Shown piece by piece: positions 7,879-16,707 of a stretch of DNA of 64,000 nucleotides. Numbering within the stretch: position 1 is the stretch's first letter; each line of letters starts with the position of its first letter. The stretch lies in NCBI GenBank assembly GCA_011365025.1, contig RDOF01000016.1:1-64000 (forward strand), written 5' to 3'. The notes under the pieces were generated by a model, which saw nothing but the letters and a program-made list of their open reading frames with translations, was not told where the DNA came from and made no database searches. Position numbers and translations under genes: made by a program. The DNA comes from Candidatus Thorarchaeota archaeon. GTDB lineage: Archaea; Asgardarchaeota; Thorarchaeia; Thorarchaeales; Thorarchaeaceae.

Positions 7879-9261
7879 ATGGTTGATAAGGCCAAGATTA
7901 CGAATCTGCTCGCTAGCATAGTTGGCAACGAATATGTAACGGACAAGGATTTCGATCTGATTCCGTATAGCAGGGACCTCAGTCCTGCAGAGCAAAAAAT
8001 GCCTTCTCATGTCGTAATGCCCGGAAGGAGAGAAGAGATTCAGAAGATTCTCAAAATGGCCAATGAACACGACATTCCAGTCTATATTCGAGGAGGGGGT
8101 ACTTCACACTGGGATGCGTATCTAGCACAAGAACCAGGCGTTATGCTTGATATGGCGAGAATGAACAAGATTATTGACATCAATGGACGCGACCTTGTCG
8201 CTACCGTCCAGCCCAATTGTACTTGGGCGAAGCTTGACAAGGAATTAAGGAAAAAGGGACTAACCTACCTTTGTAGCGAGGCAGGGGGTCCCGCCATGAC
8301 GGTGGGCGGATCCGTAATGAAGGCTGGTAGCGGTCCACATTCAACAGGGAAATTTGGATTCCATGGGAACCACGATGTTGTAACTCTTGAGATGGTACTC
8401 CCCAACGGTGACATTATTGAAACTGGTTCGGCCGCTTGGCCCAGCGCTGGAAAGTTTGAGCGACAATGTCTTGGGCCTGATTTGGCCGGAATGTTCATTG
8501 GTGCAGAGGGTATCCTCGGAGTTTGCACTGAGCTCACCCTCCGAATTCGCCCTGCCACGAGTATTTCAGAGAGGTTGACAGCAACCTTTCCAACTCTTGA
8601 TGAAGTCGTTGAATTTGGGCATTTCATTAATCGTGACGTAGGCGATGAGTATCTTTCAGGAATTTACCTTTGGGTTGACCCTAGCACTCCAGAAGTGTTC
8701 TTCACCATGATGGAGCTTTTTGGATATGAGGAAGAGATTGTTCAGCATAGGAAGAAACGAGTCATAGCGAAGATTAGGGAGCTGGGGGGTGAGGTAGGTG
8801 ATCGTGCTCCAGCAGATGATTACTATAACAGAATACTAACCGGCTTAGCAGATTTATTCAATACTGGCGTTTGGCACTTCTTTGGGTCGGGTAGTCTTAG
8901 GATTGACGACATCAGGTTTCTCTACAAGATTTGGAAAGAGGAAGTAATCGAGAAGCGTGGCTACAAGAAAGCCGGTTTTGGTGGGCAGGTATTGCCAAGA
9001 AGATGGCTGGCCTTCATGGTTACAAATTACAAAGAGCCTGAAGAATGGAAAGAACTCATTGAAATGTGCGATGCAATTGATAAAATGGTGCTGAGTGGAC
9101 CAGTTGTTCCCTATGGCATTGGCGGACGAGATGGTCTAAGGCGTTTTGTTGCAGAACGCGACACGGGCTATTATCGCCTTCTCAAGACTCTCAAGCGAAC
9201 GCTTGATCCGAAGAACATACTGCAGCGTGGCATCTTCATCCCAGAGGAGGAATTGAGATGA
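7879..9261 (+). CDS. FAD-binding oxidase, GlcD/D-lactate dehydrogenase type
   Basis: Flavoprotein of 460 aa of the VAO/PCMH fold. The FAD-binding N-terminal half shows VYIRGGGTSHWDAY (pyrophosphate loop), VGGSVMKAGSGPHSTGKFG, and MFIGAEGILGVCTELTLR near residue 215. The C-terminal half is the FAD-linked oxidase cap, ending in LKRTLDPKNILQRGIF, the family's typical last motif. It would oxidise a 2-hydroxy acid such as glycolate or D-lactate, or an alkyl-glycerol. Electrons would pass to the iron-sulfur protein encoded next, with which it overlaps by an ATGA, indicating translational coupling and a stable complex. Confidence 0.88.
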   Translation: MVDKAKITNLLASIVGNEYVTDKDFDLIPYSRDLSPAEQKMPSHVVMPGRREEIQKILKMANEHDIPVYIRGGGTSHWDAYLAQEPGVMLDMARMNKIIDINGRDLVATVQPNCTWAKLDKELRKKGLTYLCSEAGGPAMTVGGSVMKAGSGPHSTGKFGFHGNHDVVTLEMVLPNGDIIETGSAAWPSAGKFERQCLGPDLAGMFIGAEGILGVCTELTLRIRPATSISERLTATFPTLDEVVEFGHFINRDVGDEYLSGIYLWVDPSTPEVFFTMMELFGYEEEIVQHRKKRVIAKIRELGGEVGDRAPADDYYNRILTGLADLFNTGVWHFFGSGSLRIDDIRFLYKIWKEEVIEKRGYKKAGFGGQVLPRRWLAFMVTNYKEPEEWKELIEMCDAIDKMVLSGPVVPYGIGGRDGLRRFVAERDTGYYRLLKTLKRTLDPKNILQRGIFIPEEELR

Positions 9262-10451
9262 GAATCGATGAATACAAGGATATGATCTATGCATGTGGTA
9301 GGTGCAACTTCTGCCGAGGTATGGATTTTGATGAGAGATGTCCTGAGATTTTCACACAGCGGTGGGAGTCATCAACTGCTAGGGGGCGAATGGCTATTGC
9401 CCGTGGTATCTTGGAAAAGAAGCTGGATTATTCAGAGGCGTTAGCTGAACGCATCTTTGGTTGTTTCCTCTGCGGACGATGTAGAGAGGAGTGCAAGAAG
9501 GCCGCTCAAATTGATATTACGGAGATTACAAAAGCTATGCGGGCTGATTTCGTGGAACTAGGCATTAGAATTCCAGAAGCTGGGTCCGCCATGGTTGAAA
9601 TGGTTAAGGTGAACGGAAATATCTTCGCGGACGCGCCGGAGATTCACAGCAAATGGGCTGATGGATTGGAATTCGATTCCAATGCGGATATTCTATTCTA
9701 TCCCGGCTGCCTGGCAAGCCATCGTTTCAAGGAAAAAACAAGAATCTTGGTACAGGTACTTCAAGCCGCAGGGTACAGCCTCGATTTTCTCGGGGACAAC
9801 CAAAAATGCTGCGGAACTCCCTACTGGATAACCGGCGAAGACAAACCTGCAAGAGAGTGGGCAAAGAGTTTTGTTGACATGCTAACCAAGGCCGGCAAGA
9901 AAGAAATAATCACGCCCTGCCCAAGCTGCTACAGAGCCTTTCTGGAGGAGTATCCTCGGCTTCTAGGAAAGCCAATCCCTCTCAAAGTGAGGCACACAAG
10001 CGAGGTACTGGAGGAGATAGTGGATAGGAAGAAACTGAAGTTTACAGTTTCGGTAAACAAGACCGTGTCTTACCACGATCCCTGCGAGATTGGGAGATAT
10101 CTTGGCATATATGAGCCACCGCGAAAGGTTCTACGAGCTCTCCCAGGCGTGAAACTCGTCGAAATGTCCAGAAATCGGGAAGAGGCATTCTGCTGTGGTG
10201 GTGGAGGCGCTGTGAAGACAACGTATGAGGACTACTCAAACAAGGTTGCTCATGAGAGAATCCGGGATTTTGCTGAAACAGGAGCTGAATTGCTGATGAC
10301 AATCTGCCCCGCCTGTGAAATGAATCTGACCCACGGGACTTATGCCGCCGATGTTGAGGCACGAGTCTTGGATGTGGCTGAGCTTATGGCTGTGGCCGCA
10401 GGAATTGTGAGCAGAGAGATACTTAGTCCCGACTATTTCCCCGATGACTAG
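9258..10451 (+). CDS. Iron-sulfur oxidoreductase with two CCG domains (GlcF/HdrD type)
   Basis: Protein of 397 aa. The N-terminal ferredoxin part has Cys13, Cys16, Cys19 and Cys28, followed by CFLCGRCREECKK, enough for two [4Fe-4S] clusters. The C-terminal two thirds hold two CCG (cysteine-rich) domains: KCCGTPYW and AFCCGGGGAVK. This is the layout of glycolate oxidase subunit GlcF and of HdrD-like proteins. It would collect electrons from the flavin subunit encoded directly upstream and pass them to quinone, ferredoxin or a heterodisulfide-type acceptor. No membrane segment is visible, so it is either soluble or peripherally bound. Confidence 0.9.
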   Translation: MRIDEYKDMIYACGRCNFCRGMDFDERCPEIFTQRWESSTARGRMAIARGILEKKLDYSEALAERIFGCFLCGRCREECKKAAQIDITEITKAMRADFVELGIRIPEAGSAMVEMVKVNGNIFADAPEIHSKWADGLEFDSNADILFYPGCLASHRFKEKTRILVQVLQAAGYSLDFLGDNQKCCGTPYWITGEDKPAREWAKSFVDMLTKAGKKEIITPCPSCYRAFLEEYPRLLGKPIPLKVRHTSEVLEEIVDRKKLKFTVSVNKTVSYHDPCEIGRYLGIYEPPRKVLRALPGVKLVEMSRNREEAFCCGGGGAVKTTYEDYSNKVAHERIRDFAETGAELLMTICPACEMNLTHGTYAADVEARVLDVAELMAVAAGIVSREILSPDYFPDD

Positions 10452-10488
10452 ACCCTGCAAGAAACAGCAGCCTGCTGACCCTAGAACT

Positions 10489-10776
10489 CTACCCCCCAAC
10501 GGCTGCAATCATGAAGACTATCAAGTCGCCCCGTGAAAGCTTTGTCTTCTCCCCGTTATGAGCCACCATGTTTTTCCCATTGACAAGCACTATTGCATCC
10601 CGTCGTAAAACGGTGTTCTTCTTATCCTCAAGATATGGCTCGAATCTTTCGGAGAATTCTTGGGATAGGTCTTCAATAAGGTCGTGAACGGTTTCTCCGT
10701 TCGTTTCAAAGCTAAACTTATCGTGTTCAAAGGATTTGAGTCCACGATTCATCAGTTTTACAAAGACCTGTGGCAT
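10489..10776 (-). CDS. MoaD/ThiS-like ubiquitin-fold protein
   Basis: Beta-grasp protein of 95 aa ending in AAVGG, the C-terminal Gly-Gly needed for adenylation and thiocarboxylation. ATG at 10776 is preferred over the in-frame ATG at 10845 because it is preceded by AAAGGAG and because the extra 23 codons cover a TATA-like stretch at 10816-10828. Family roles are sulfur donation to molybdopterin (MoaD), to thiamine (ThiS), or protein modification (archaeal SAMP). No MoaE or E1-like gene is adjacent, so these cannot be told apart. It is slightly longer than a typical MoaD, with a charged loop around residues 40-55. The tungsten enzyme at 22.9 kb would need a molybdopterin cofactor. Confidence 0.75.
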   Translation of the reverse strand: MPQVFVKLMNRGLKSFEHDKFSFETNGETVHDLIEDLSQEFSERFEPYLEDKKNTVLRRDAIVLVNGKNMVAHNGEKTKLSRGDLIVFMIAAVGG

Positions 10777-10815
10777 TTTCGGGGCTCCTTTAACTTGTGG
10801 GTCTGTTTGGTTAAT

Positions 10816-10828
10816 GTTTAAATTAAAT
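10816..10828 (-). promoter_or_regulatory. TATA box for the MoaD-like gene
   Basis: Minus-strand ATTTAATTTAAAC, centred about 46 bp upstream of the ATG at 10776. This leaves a leader of about 20 nt that contains AAAGGAG. Confidence 0.5.
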
Positions 10829-10977
10829 CTGACGGAATTGGACACGAGCCTTTAGAACCACTCTCGAATGGTTTTAAGGCTGGCAAAAGAGATATAGCCT
10901 CCTCATGGCTGTCCAAGACCACTAACAGAGCCTGTTGAGACGCCACCGACGGGGACTTACAAGGGTGCTGGTATCAA

Positions 10978-11763
10978 GTGACGGAGCAAAATAGTCAGAA
11001 ACTCACACTCAAGGAATGGCTAGCTGCACACGCCCGTTCCGAGCCCAAGCATTACAAAGATATTGCAAAGGCACTCAGAAGGGACCCCGCGTCCGTTTCT
11101 GCATCCCTTTCCATTGAACGAAAGCAGGCAGAAGAAGACAATCGTCCGCCCTATTTTGTTAGAGTTGGACCTGGTCTCTATCAGTACAATGACCTTTGTG
11201 AGGGTGCAGTTGATGAGGAGCTCATTCGAGAGGTGCGAGCAAGGGCTGATGAATTCAATCTTGTGACAAGACGTGAAATGCGACAGCAAATTGCTCATCT
11301 GAGTCTGGACGCATTTGAGGAGCTCACCAAAATCATTTTGGCGAATATTCGTGCTCGGTACCAAGATTCCAAAGTCATTCGCCGCTTCAACAACACCACT
11401 GTCCTCATTACCTCTTGGTTGGATGACGGAGGAAGATCTCCAGTGGTTGTTTATGCCAAGAAATGCGATTTGGATGAACGAATCGAGCGCGATACGATTC
11501 TCGAAATTCGAGGCTCTCTTCCAACGCTTCAAGCCAATCAGGGCGTTTTGATAACAAATGGAATCGTTTCCACAGAAGCAAAATACGAGGCATTGGGCTA
11601 TACAAGCAGCGACATCAAGGTTTCTGTTCCTCCTGTTCATCTTATGGATATTGAGATTATTCTTAATGTCCTTCTTGAGAGCCGCACTGGCGTAAGAACT
11701 CGCAAAGTGGAAGTGCTTCTCCTCGATGAGGAGTTCTGGGACAACCTCACGCAGGTTGAGTAG
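10978..11763 (+). CDS. HARE-HTH domain fused to a Mrr-like nuclease-fold domain
   Basis: Protein of 261 aa. Residues of about 8-75 look like a HARE-type winged helix: LTLKEWLAAHAR, HYKDIAKAL, and YFVRVGPGLYQY at the wing. The C-terminal part (about 100-220) resembles the Mrr type IV restriction fold, with WLDDGGRSPVVVYAKK standing where the Asp...(Glu/Gln)-x-Lys nuclease motif is expected and VLITNGIVSTEAK matching the Mrr ITT strand. The Gln/Glu of that motif appears to be Tyr, so activity is uncertain. The GTG start at 10978 is the first start in frame. Known HARE-HTH proteins are thought to read modified DNA, so a role in recognising modified or damaged DNA is possible. Confidence 0.6.
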   Translation: MTEQNSQKLTLKEWLAAHARSEPKHYKDIAKALRRDPASVSASLSIERKQAEEDNRPPYFVRVGPGLYQYNDLCEGAVDEELIREVRARADEFNLVTRREMRQQIAHLSLDAFEELTKIILANIRARYQDSKVIRRFNNTTVLITSWLDDGGRSPVVVYAKKCDLDERIERDTILEIRGSLPTLQANQGVLITNGIVSTEAKYEALGYTSSDIKVSVPPVHLMDIEIILNVLLESRTGVRTRKVEVLLLDEEFWDNLTQVE

Positions 11764-11982
11764 TTCTGTTTTCTTCCTCAGGTCCCTTTTTCTGGCGGAT
11801 TTCGGAGAACCGGATGATTTCCACATTCGTTTCCCTTTTCCATAGGAAGTAGAGGTGAAGTTCTTAAGCTCTCTTTTATCGCAAAGTGCCTCAAGGTTTT
11901 AATAGCTGTTCTGACCTAGTTTTCGATTATCACGGAGAGAATAGCATTCCCCCGTGAGAGAGAAAAAAGGAGAATCTCAAGA

Positions 11983-13530
11983 ATGAGCGATGATCAGCTC
12001 CTATTCGTGAGGGAAAGCTCCGGTCTTGTGAAGGAAGTTGGCCCATGGTTCGCGCTTCTACTTCCAATTGCGCTGACCGTTGGTCCTTACTTTCACTTCG
12101 TGGCACCGCAGGTGAGCACATGGTTTGCCGGTGCACACCTAGTTCCTGTCTTTGCAGTGGGTACTTTTGCTATCCTCTTCGAAGGCATCGGAACAATGTG
12201 TTTGATGCTTGCGATGCCCCGTTCTGGAGCGTCCTACCACTTCGTAGGTCGTGGTCTTAGCCCGATCTTCGGTGTGATGGAAGGTTGGAGGTCCGTCATT
12301 ACCAATCCTGTGTTCCGCGGGTCTGCTAGCTTCTTCTCAGCCAAGGTGGCTGGAGGCGGTTTCCAGGCAATCGGTATCATTGCGAATAATGACGCACTTC
12401 TGGCCCTGGGCAACGCCCTCTCAAATGATGTTGTTGTCCTAGTTGTAGTGGCACTGATCTTGACATTCATTGGTTTCATATTCAGCTATTTGAGCGTCAA
12501 GATTCTTGGATGGTTCGTCGTGATTCTCGGATTGATAGTAATTGTTCTGTTGCTGATTTCCGACATAATCCTGATAGCCACTCCAATCACTAACACTAGT
12601 TGGGATGCGCTGTTCGCGGGAACTGGCCATGAAGTAGCAGATTTGCAGGCAGGGTCGTGGATTACGGACATTAATGCCTACAATACGCTGAGTCTGACGG
12701 CAGTGGCTGGAGCACTTGTAACAGCTGTGGGAATTATGTGGCCATACCTGATAATGCCTGTTGCAGGAGAAGTTTCTCAGCCCAGTAGGAACATTCCTCT
12801 GAGCTGCATGGGCGGCGTCATTGGTATCGGTGGCCTCTTCATGCTCTCAGCATACGCTGTTGAGGTCAGCATGGGCGAGCTGCTATACTGGAATAACAGC
12901 TCCACTGCAGGCATCTTCCCAGGCTTTGGCAACTTCGCAGCTATTGCGCTAGGTCCTGGTGGTGCTGCGCTAGGAGCAATTCTGGTTCTGCAACCAATAC
13001 TAGCAAACACGCTAGATGGACCGAGCAATGCGCTTTGGGTAACTCGTCCATTCCATGCAATGGCCATGGACAGAATGTGCCCAGAAGCAATGGCCCAGAT
13101 TCATCCGAAGTATCACGTACCACACAACTCGCTTTACTTCTGGCTAATCGTTCAGATAATCATCATCGTGATGGCAGTCTGGTATGATGTGTCAATTGCA
13201 ATTGGAGTTGCGTTCACCTACGTGTTTATACGCTGGCAGTTCACGCTCGCTGAAGTAGCATTACCATACTACCGGCCCACATTATGGGAGAGATCCGGCG
13301 CTTGGACACTCCTTGGAGTTCCATTGGTGTCAATTGCTGGTCTAATCAGCGGTGCAGTGTTCTTCTACGCCCTCATCTCCTTTGTACCATCGTCAACTGT
13401 ACAATTCGAGACCCTATTCACAGTCGTTGTGTACTTCTGGGGTCAATTGATGTACATGTACTATGGCGCAAAGAACAAGGCTAAGGGTGTCGATATGGCA
13501 GCCATCTTCGGACAGCTCCCGCCAGAGTAG
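11983..13530 (+). CDS. APC-superfamily amino acid/polyamine permease
   Basis: Integral membrane transporter of 515 aa with about 12 hydrophobic helices. The first helix pair reads GPWFALLLPIALTVGPYFHF, and an early segment MLAMPRSGASYHFVGR is the classic APC helix 2-3 motif (amino acid permeases have PRSGG-x-Y). A conserved MPVAGEVSQPSRNIP stretch sits in the middle. It would take up an amino acid or amine by cation symport or exchange. It is a single-gene unit with a TATA-like GTTTTAATAG at 11896-11905 upstream and a strong terminator hairpin after the stop. Substrate is unknown; the catabolic genes around it suggest a nutrient amino acid. Confidence 0.88.
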   Translation: MSDDQLLFVRESSGLVKEVGPWFALLLPIALTVGPYFHFVAPQVSTWFAGAHLVPVFAVGTFAILFEGIGTMCLMLAMPRSGASYHFVGRGLSPIFGVMEGWRSVITNPVFRGSASFFSAKVAGGGFQAIGIIANNDALLALGNALSNDVVVLVVVALILTFIGFIFSYLSVKILGWFVVILGLIVIVLLLISDIILIATPITNTSWDALFAGTGHEVADLQAGSWITDINAYNTLSLTAVAGALVTAVGIMWPYLIMPVAGEVSQPSRNIPLSCMGGVIGIGGLFMLSAYAVEVSMGELLYWNNSSTAGIFPGFGNFAAIALGPGGAALGAILVLQPILANTLDGPSNALWVTRPFHAMAMDRMCPEAMAQIHPKYHVPHNSLYFWLIVQIIIIVMAVWYDVSIAIGVAFTYVFIRWQFTLAEVALPYYRPTLWERSGAWTLLGVPLVSIAGLISGAVFFYALISFVPSSTVQFETLFTVVVYFWGQLMYMYYGAKNKAKGVDMAAIFGQLPPE

Positions 13531-13545
13531 AAGTGTACTAATTTA

Positions 13546-13580
13546 GAGAGAGCTATTTGCTCTCTCCCTCTTATTTTTTC
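13546..13580 (+). terminator. Intrinsic-type terminator of the APC permease
   Basis: Perfect 8-bp stem GAGAGAGC / GCTCTCTC with a TATTT loop at 13546-13566, followed by the T-rich tract CCTCTTATTTTTTC. Confidence 0.75.
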
Positions 13581-13616
13581 TAACCATTTCTCTCAACTGA
13601 TATGGCCCTTCGGGCA

Positions 13617-14549
13617 CTACCTGTATTCATTAGTTTCAGTGATTGGCGGGAATCCATCTCTGCTTGGCTTTGAAGCAAAAGGCTGGAGGTCGTCCCACGT
13701 GTCATGGAATACAGAAGGAAACGACCAAGGTCGAACAAGAACAAACTCATCAACAGCTTGATCTTCTCTGTATGCCTGAAGCGCAGTAGTCACCTTCTTC
13801 AGGATTTCCTTACGTTCCTCATCTTCCCACACTTGCTGCTGGAAGGTGTAACTATCTTCATGCCAGACGTAGGCAATTTGCGGTACCTCATCATCCATAG
13901 TCGTAATAGTCTTGAGCAATCTCCATGGCCAGAATGTCGACATCTGCTTGAGCTTGGCACTAGCACCATGGAAATTGAATGCCATTCCTTCCCTGCAAAT
14001 GACAAGCTCAGGGTCGATTTCCTGAAACTTCTCTCTGGGCCTTGTTGACGGTCCGACCTTGATCCAATCATGCCAGTTGAGCTTTATTCTCTCCACGACC
14101 TGACAGTGATTCAACACATAGTTCACAGCCGCTGTTGTACCATGGTGAGCAAGGCCAGGAACAGAGGGGCGGCCAAGGTACTTCTCTGCAATCTCTCGAA
14201 CCCTCGGAACATCCTCAAATGGTATTATGGACCAAATCTGGAAGAATGCTTCGCCGCCGGCTCGGAGGAATGCAAAAAAGATACCTGCGGGACCAATTTC
14301 CTTGAAGTCAGATGGCAGCGGCTCATCCAAGGGCCATGTCTTGTCATCTTTGCAAAATACGATTTCACTGCAATCAAAGGAAACAATCTCAAACCATTTA
14401 GCGGTGAAAACAACGCTGTAAGACCTGCCTCTCTTCTTCCGTGGGAGGATGAACTCGACTTCCTCTGAGTTCAGCCGGAATTCAGCGTTTTCTTTCGTAT
14501 AGGGGGCTGCTCCCACATATTCCCATTGAACGTCCTCTTCCAAGTCCAT
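13617..14549 (-). CDS. Conserved-looking protein of unknown function, possible tandem PH-like domains
   Basis: Soluble 310-aa protein without signal peptide or membrane segments; I do not recognise the family. It seems to consist of two similar halves. Each has a run of predicted beta strands rich in Phe, Trp and Val and ends in an amphipathic helix: VPRVREIAEKYLGR near 117-130, and ERKEILKKVTTALQAY in the second half. That layout resembles bacterial PH/GRAM-like domains, which bind lipids or proteins, but this is only a fold guess. It is aromatic-rich (WPWRLLK, FFQIWSIIPF). It is transcribed alone, convergent with the APC permease and divergent from the membrane protein at 14698. Confidence 0.6.
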   Translation of the reverse strand: MDLEEDVQWEYVGAAPYTKENAEFRLNSEEVEFILPRKKRGRSYSVVFTAKWFEIVSFDCSEIVFCKDDKTWPLDEPLPSDFKEIGPAGIFFAFLRAGGEAFFQIWSIIPFEDVPRVREIAEKYLGRPSVPGLAHHGTTAAVNYVLNHCQVVERIKLNWHDWIKVGPSTRPREKFQEIDPELVICREGMAFNFHGASAKLKQMSTFWPWRLLKTITTMDDEVPQIAYVWHEDSYTFQQQVWEDEERKEILKKVTTALQAYREDQAVDEFVLVRPWSFPSVFHDTWDDLQPFASKPSRDGFPPITETNEYR

Positions 14550-14697
14550 TGACCATTCTCCAAGAAGACAGCTTTAATACCGTCTTTTAGATGTTTCCAA
14601 GAAGCTAAACACATTCGCAGTCACCTATACAGAGTTAAGTAGGAAAGCTTATGTTTTGGACCTGCAATCCGCCATCACTCACTAGGACTGAACAGAT

Positions 14698-15399
14698 ATG
14701 AGCAGAGAGAAGCGAAAAACCCCAAAGCGCCCAGATGAAGAGGATCTGAACTCATTCGAGTTTACCCCAACTGGAATGAACCTGAAATGGACCAAGGATA
14801 TGATTACCGTCTTTGATGGATATCGCATCCACCGATGTTTCGATCTTACCTTCATAGAAAAGGGGATTGGACAGGGCGAATTGCCGCGTGCCTTTGTTGA
14901 CCAGTGGAGGTTTATTCGCACAGTTCTGCACAAGTTCGCCGCTGTTTCCCCTAAGATTCCAGGTGTTATGAAATTTTACGAGCGACGTCAGTTGCTCAGG
15001 TATGCATCTTTGCTTCTGCTCACCATTGCAGTGCCGACCATTGTTGCGACATACGTTTTCGAGCTGATCTGGTTAGCGCCATTTTCACTTCCATTGGCCA
15101 TCTTTGCATTCATCTTCTTTGTTGCTCAGTGGACCGCCGGTCACTGGTATAACAGAAAAGTCGCATGGACCATTGAGAACTACTGGAATGAGCACCCTGA
15201 AATGCTAAGAGAGGAGAAAACTGCTCTAAAAAAGTGGACTCAACGACTCATTATGCAGGGAAAACACATGCTTCGCAAAGAAGAAGAAGATCCGGAAAAG
15301 AACCCAGTGAAGTTTTACAATAAAGACTACGAAGGAATAATCATCAAGGCTGAGCCAAATTGGTATCGAAAGCACTACGTTGTGCAAATCGCCGTTTAG
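14698..15399 (+). CDS. Two-helix membrane protein of unknown function
   Basis: Protein of 233 aa. It has a charged cytosolic N-terminus (MSREKRKTPKRPDEED), then two adjacent hydrophobic helices at about 101-120 and 124-145, and then a basic C-terminal domain (KWTQRLIMQGKHMLRKEEE). The hairpin topology puts both soluble parts on the same side, probably the cytosol. The ATG at 14698 begins a frame with no upstream alternatives. It ends 45 bp before the convergent DUF917 gene. No family recognised. Confidence 0.6.
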   Translation: MSREKRKTPKRPDEEDLNSFEFTPTGMNLKWTKDMITVFDGYRIHRCFDLTFIEKGIGQGELPRAFVDQWRFIRTVLHKFAAVSPKIPGVMKFYERRQLLRYASLLLLTIAVPTIVATYVFELIWLAPFSLPLAIFAFIFFVAQWTAGHWYNRKVAWTIENYWNEHPEMLREEKTALKKWTQRLIMQGKHMLRKEEEDPEKNPVKFYNKDYEGIIIKAEPNWYRKHYVVQIAV

Positions 15400-15444
15400 G
15401 GATTGTTCGAAACCGAGTGCCCCTGCCTCGGCACCATATGCATT

Positions 15445-16566
15445 TCAACTCAGATGGTTCTCAATCTTCTGGTAGTCTATGTTGAATCCGAAATGCCTTG
15501 GACCAAGGACTGCAAGTCCCTCTGGAGTTCTAAACATCGGATGGGCAGCCTCCATGCCAATAACGCTGACAAGGTCCCCTTTCTTGATGTCGGTATTGGT
15601 TATTGGTGCTCCGGATTTCTGGCTTATTATCTCAATAATATCGGGGCTCATAACCCATGGCTCACCATCAAGCCAAGTCATGTGATTCTCATTCTTGAAC
15701 CAAACCTTCAACTCACTTCCGGGCTTACTCCCACTGCCTCGAATCGTTGTATCTCCCCACATGTAGCCTTCTCTATTCTCCCATTGCTTCTTGACTACTT
15801 CCCCTCTGAAGAGAACCCAGCCTCCATACTTCTCCACAATTCTCTCAGCAGGGTCATCACCCGTCTCTCCACACTCACGAATGATTCTGCCAACACCATA
15901 TGCCTTTGCTAGCGTTCCTGGAATAATCACGTTCTTGTAATCTTCGCCCCTAACTGGAAAGGCCACATTACCAACGCGTCCCCAGGCAACCTCGCTGAGC
16001 GCTTTTGATATTCTTTCACCCATTTCATAGTTTATGATACGTTCAACAAATGTCTTGTTTCCGTACCAGTCTATTAGAACCAGAGGTGCCATTGAGAAGC
16101 CTTTTACACACACCGTATTTTGGCAGATTTCAGGTACAGCTCTCCCTGAGTAGTCTCCATCAACACATGGAATGCCATGTTTCATTGCTGCATCTATTGG
16201 AGCAGGAGTGTTTACTCCACCCAATTCGAAAGGTGCGACAGCTTTGAACTTTACACCCATGTGTTCCTCTAATGCCTTTAATCCGAGTGCAAGCTCCATC
16301 TCATACGAGTCCCATGGAAATCGTGTTCTAAGCTCTTCAATCTCTGGAGTCGGTGGTGCTATTGTCCCTGAGTAATAGGCGCAGGCTACCCAGTCCTTAT
16401 CGCCAATCCTTTTGGCATCAATGATCTCAATAGTCTTGCCTGCGTCAACATGAGGGTAGAGCATATCCAGTCCCAATTGAAGCGACCCACCTCCCCCAGT
16501 ACCAAAGAAGGTGCAGCCCACCGTCAGGTCTTCTACATCTGTCCTTGTCTTCAATCGCAGTGTCAT
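15445..16566 (-). CDS. DUF917 protein (S-methyl-thiohydantoin desulfurase / hydantoin-enzyme-like), copy 1
   Basis: Protein of 373 aa. The N-terminal glycine-rich motif VGCTFFGTGGGGSLQLG and the FELGGVNTPAPIDAA and CVDGDYSGRAVPE segments are those of the DUF917 family. Members occur beside hydantoin-utilisation genes, and the family has been renamed after a thiohydantoin desulfurase. The ATG at 16566 is preferred because AGAGG lies 8 nt before it; a longer start at 16587 is possible. It is paralogous to the gene at 18662 but on the opposite strand. A TATA-like ACTTAAAGT lies near 16620. Exact reaction unknown; a role in opening or modifying a five-membered cyclic amide is inferred from family context. 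Confidence 0.8.
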   Translation of the reverse strand: MTLRLKTRTDVEDLTVGCTFFGTGGGGSLQLGLDMLYPHVDAGKTIEIIDAKRIGDKDWVACAYYSGTIAPPTPEIEELRTRFPWDSYEMELALGLKALEEHMGVKFKAVAPFELGGVNTPAPIDAAMKHGIPCVDGDYSGRAVPEICQNTVCVKGFSMAPLVLIDWYGNKTFVERIINYEMGERISKALSEVAWGRVGNVAFPVRGEDYKNVIIPGTLAKAYGVGRIIRECGETGDDPAERIVEKYGGWVLFRGEVVKKQWENREGYMWGDTTIRGSGSKPGSELKVWFKNENHMTWLDGEPWVMSPDIIEIISQKSGAPITNTDIKKGDLVSVIGMEAAHPMFRTPEGLAVLGPRHFGFNIDYQKIENHLS

Positions 16567-16644
16567 ATCAATTTCCTCTGAGTTCATTTAACTTTGGACA
16601 AGAGAGGAGCATAACCTCACTTTAAGTATTTTTGAAGAAGAAAC

Positions 16645-16693
16645 TGCGAGAAGAAAAGAAGAAAAGCGGAGGGCAACTCCAAAGCTGCTCTCC
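16645..16693 (-). terminator. Terminator of the metallophosphoesterase gene
   Basis: On the minus strand, GGAGAGCA pairs with TGCCCTCC (one mismatch) around a short loop at 16668-16693. It is followed by the pyrimidine/T-rich GCTTTTCTTCTTTTCTTC. It directly follows the stop at 16708. Confidence 0.6.
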
Positions 16694-16707
16694 ACTAAAA
16701 TTCGGTT

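Noticed and set aside
11020..11826. Long antisense open frame over the HARE-HTH/Mrr gene
   Set aside because: It lies opposite a gene with recognisable domains, has no ribosome site, and its translation has no domain pattern.
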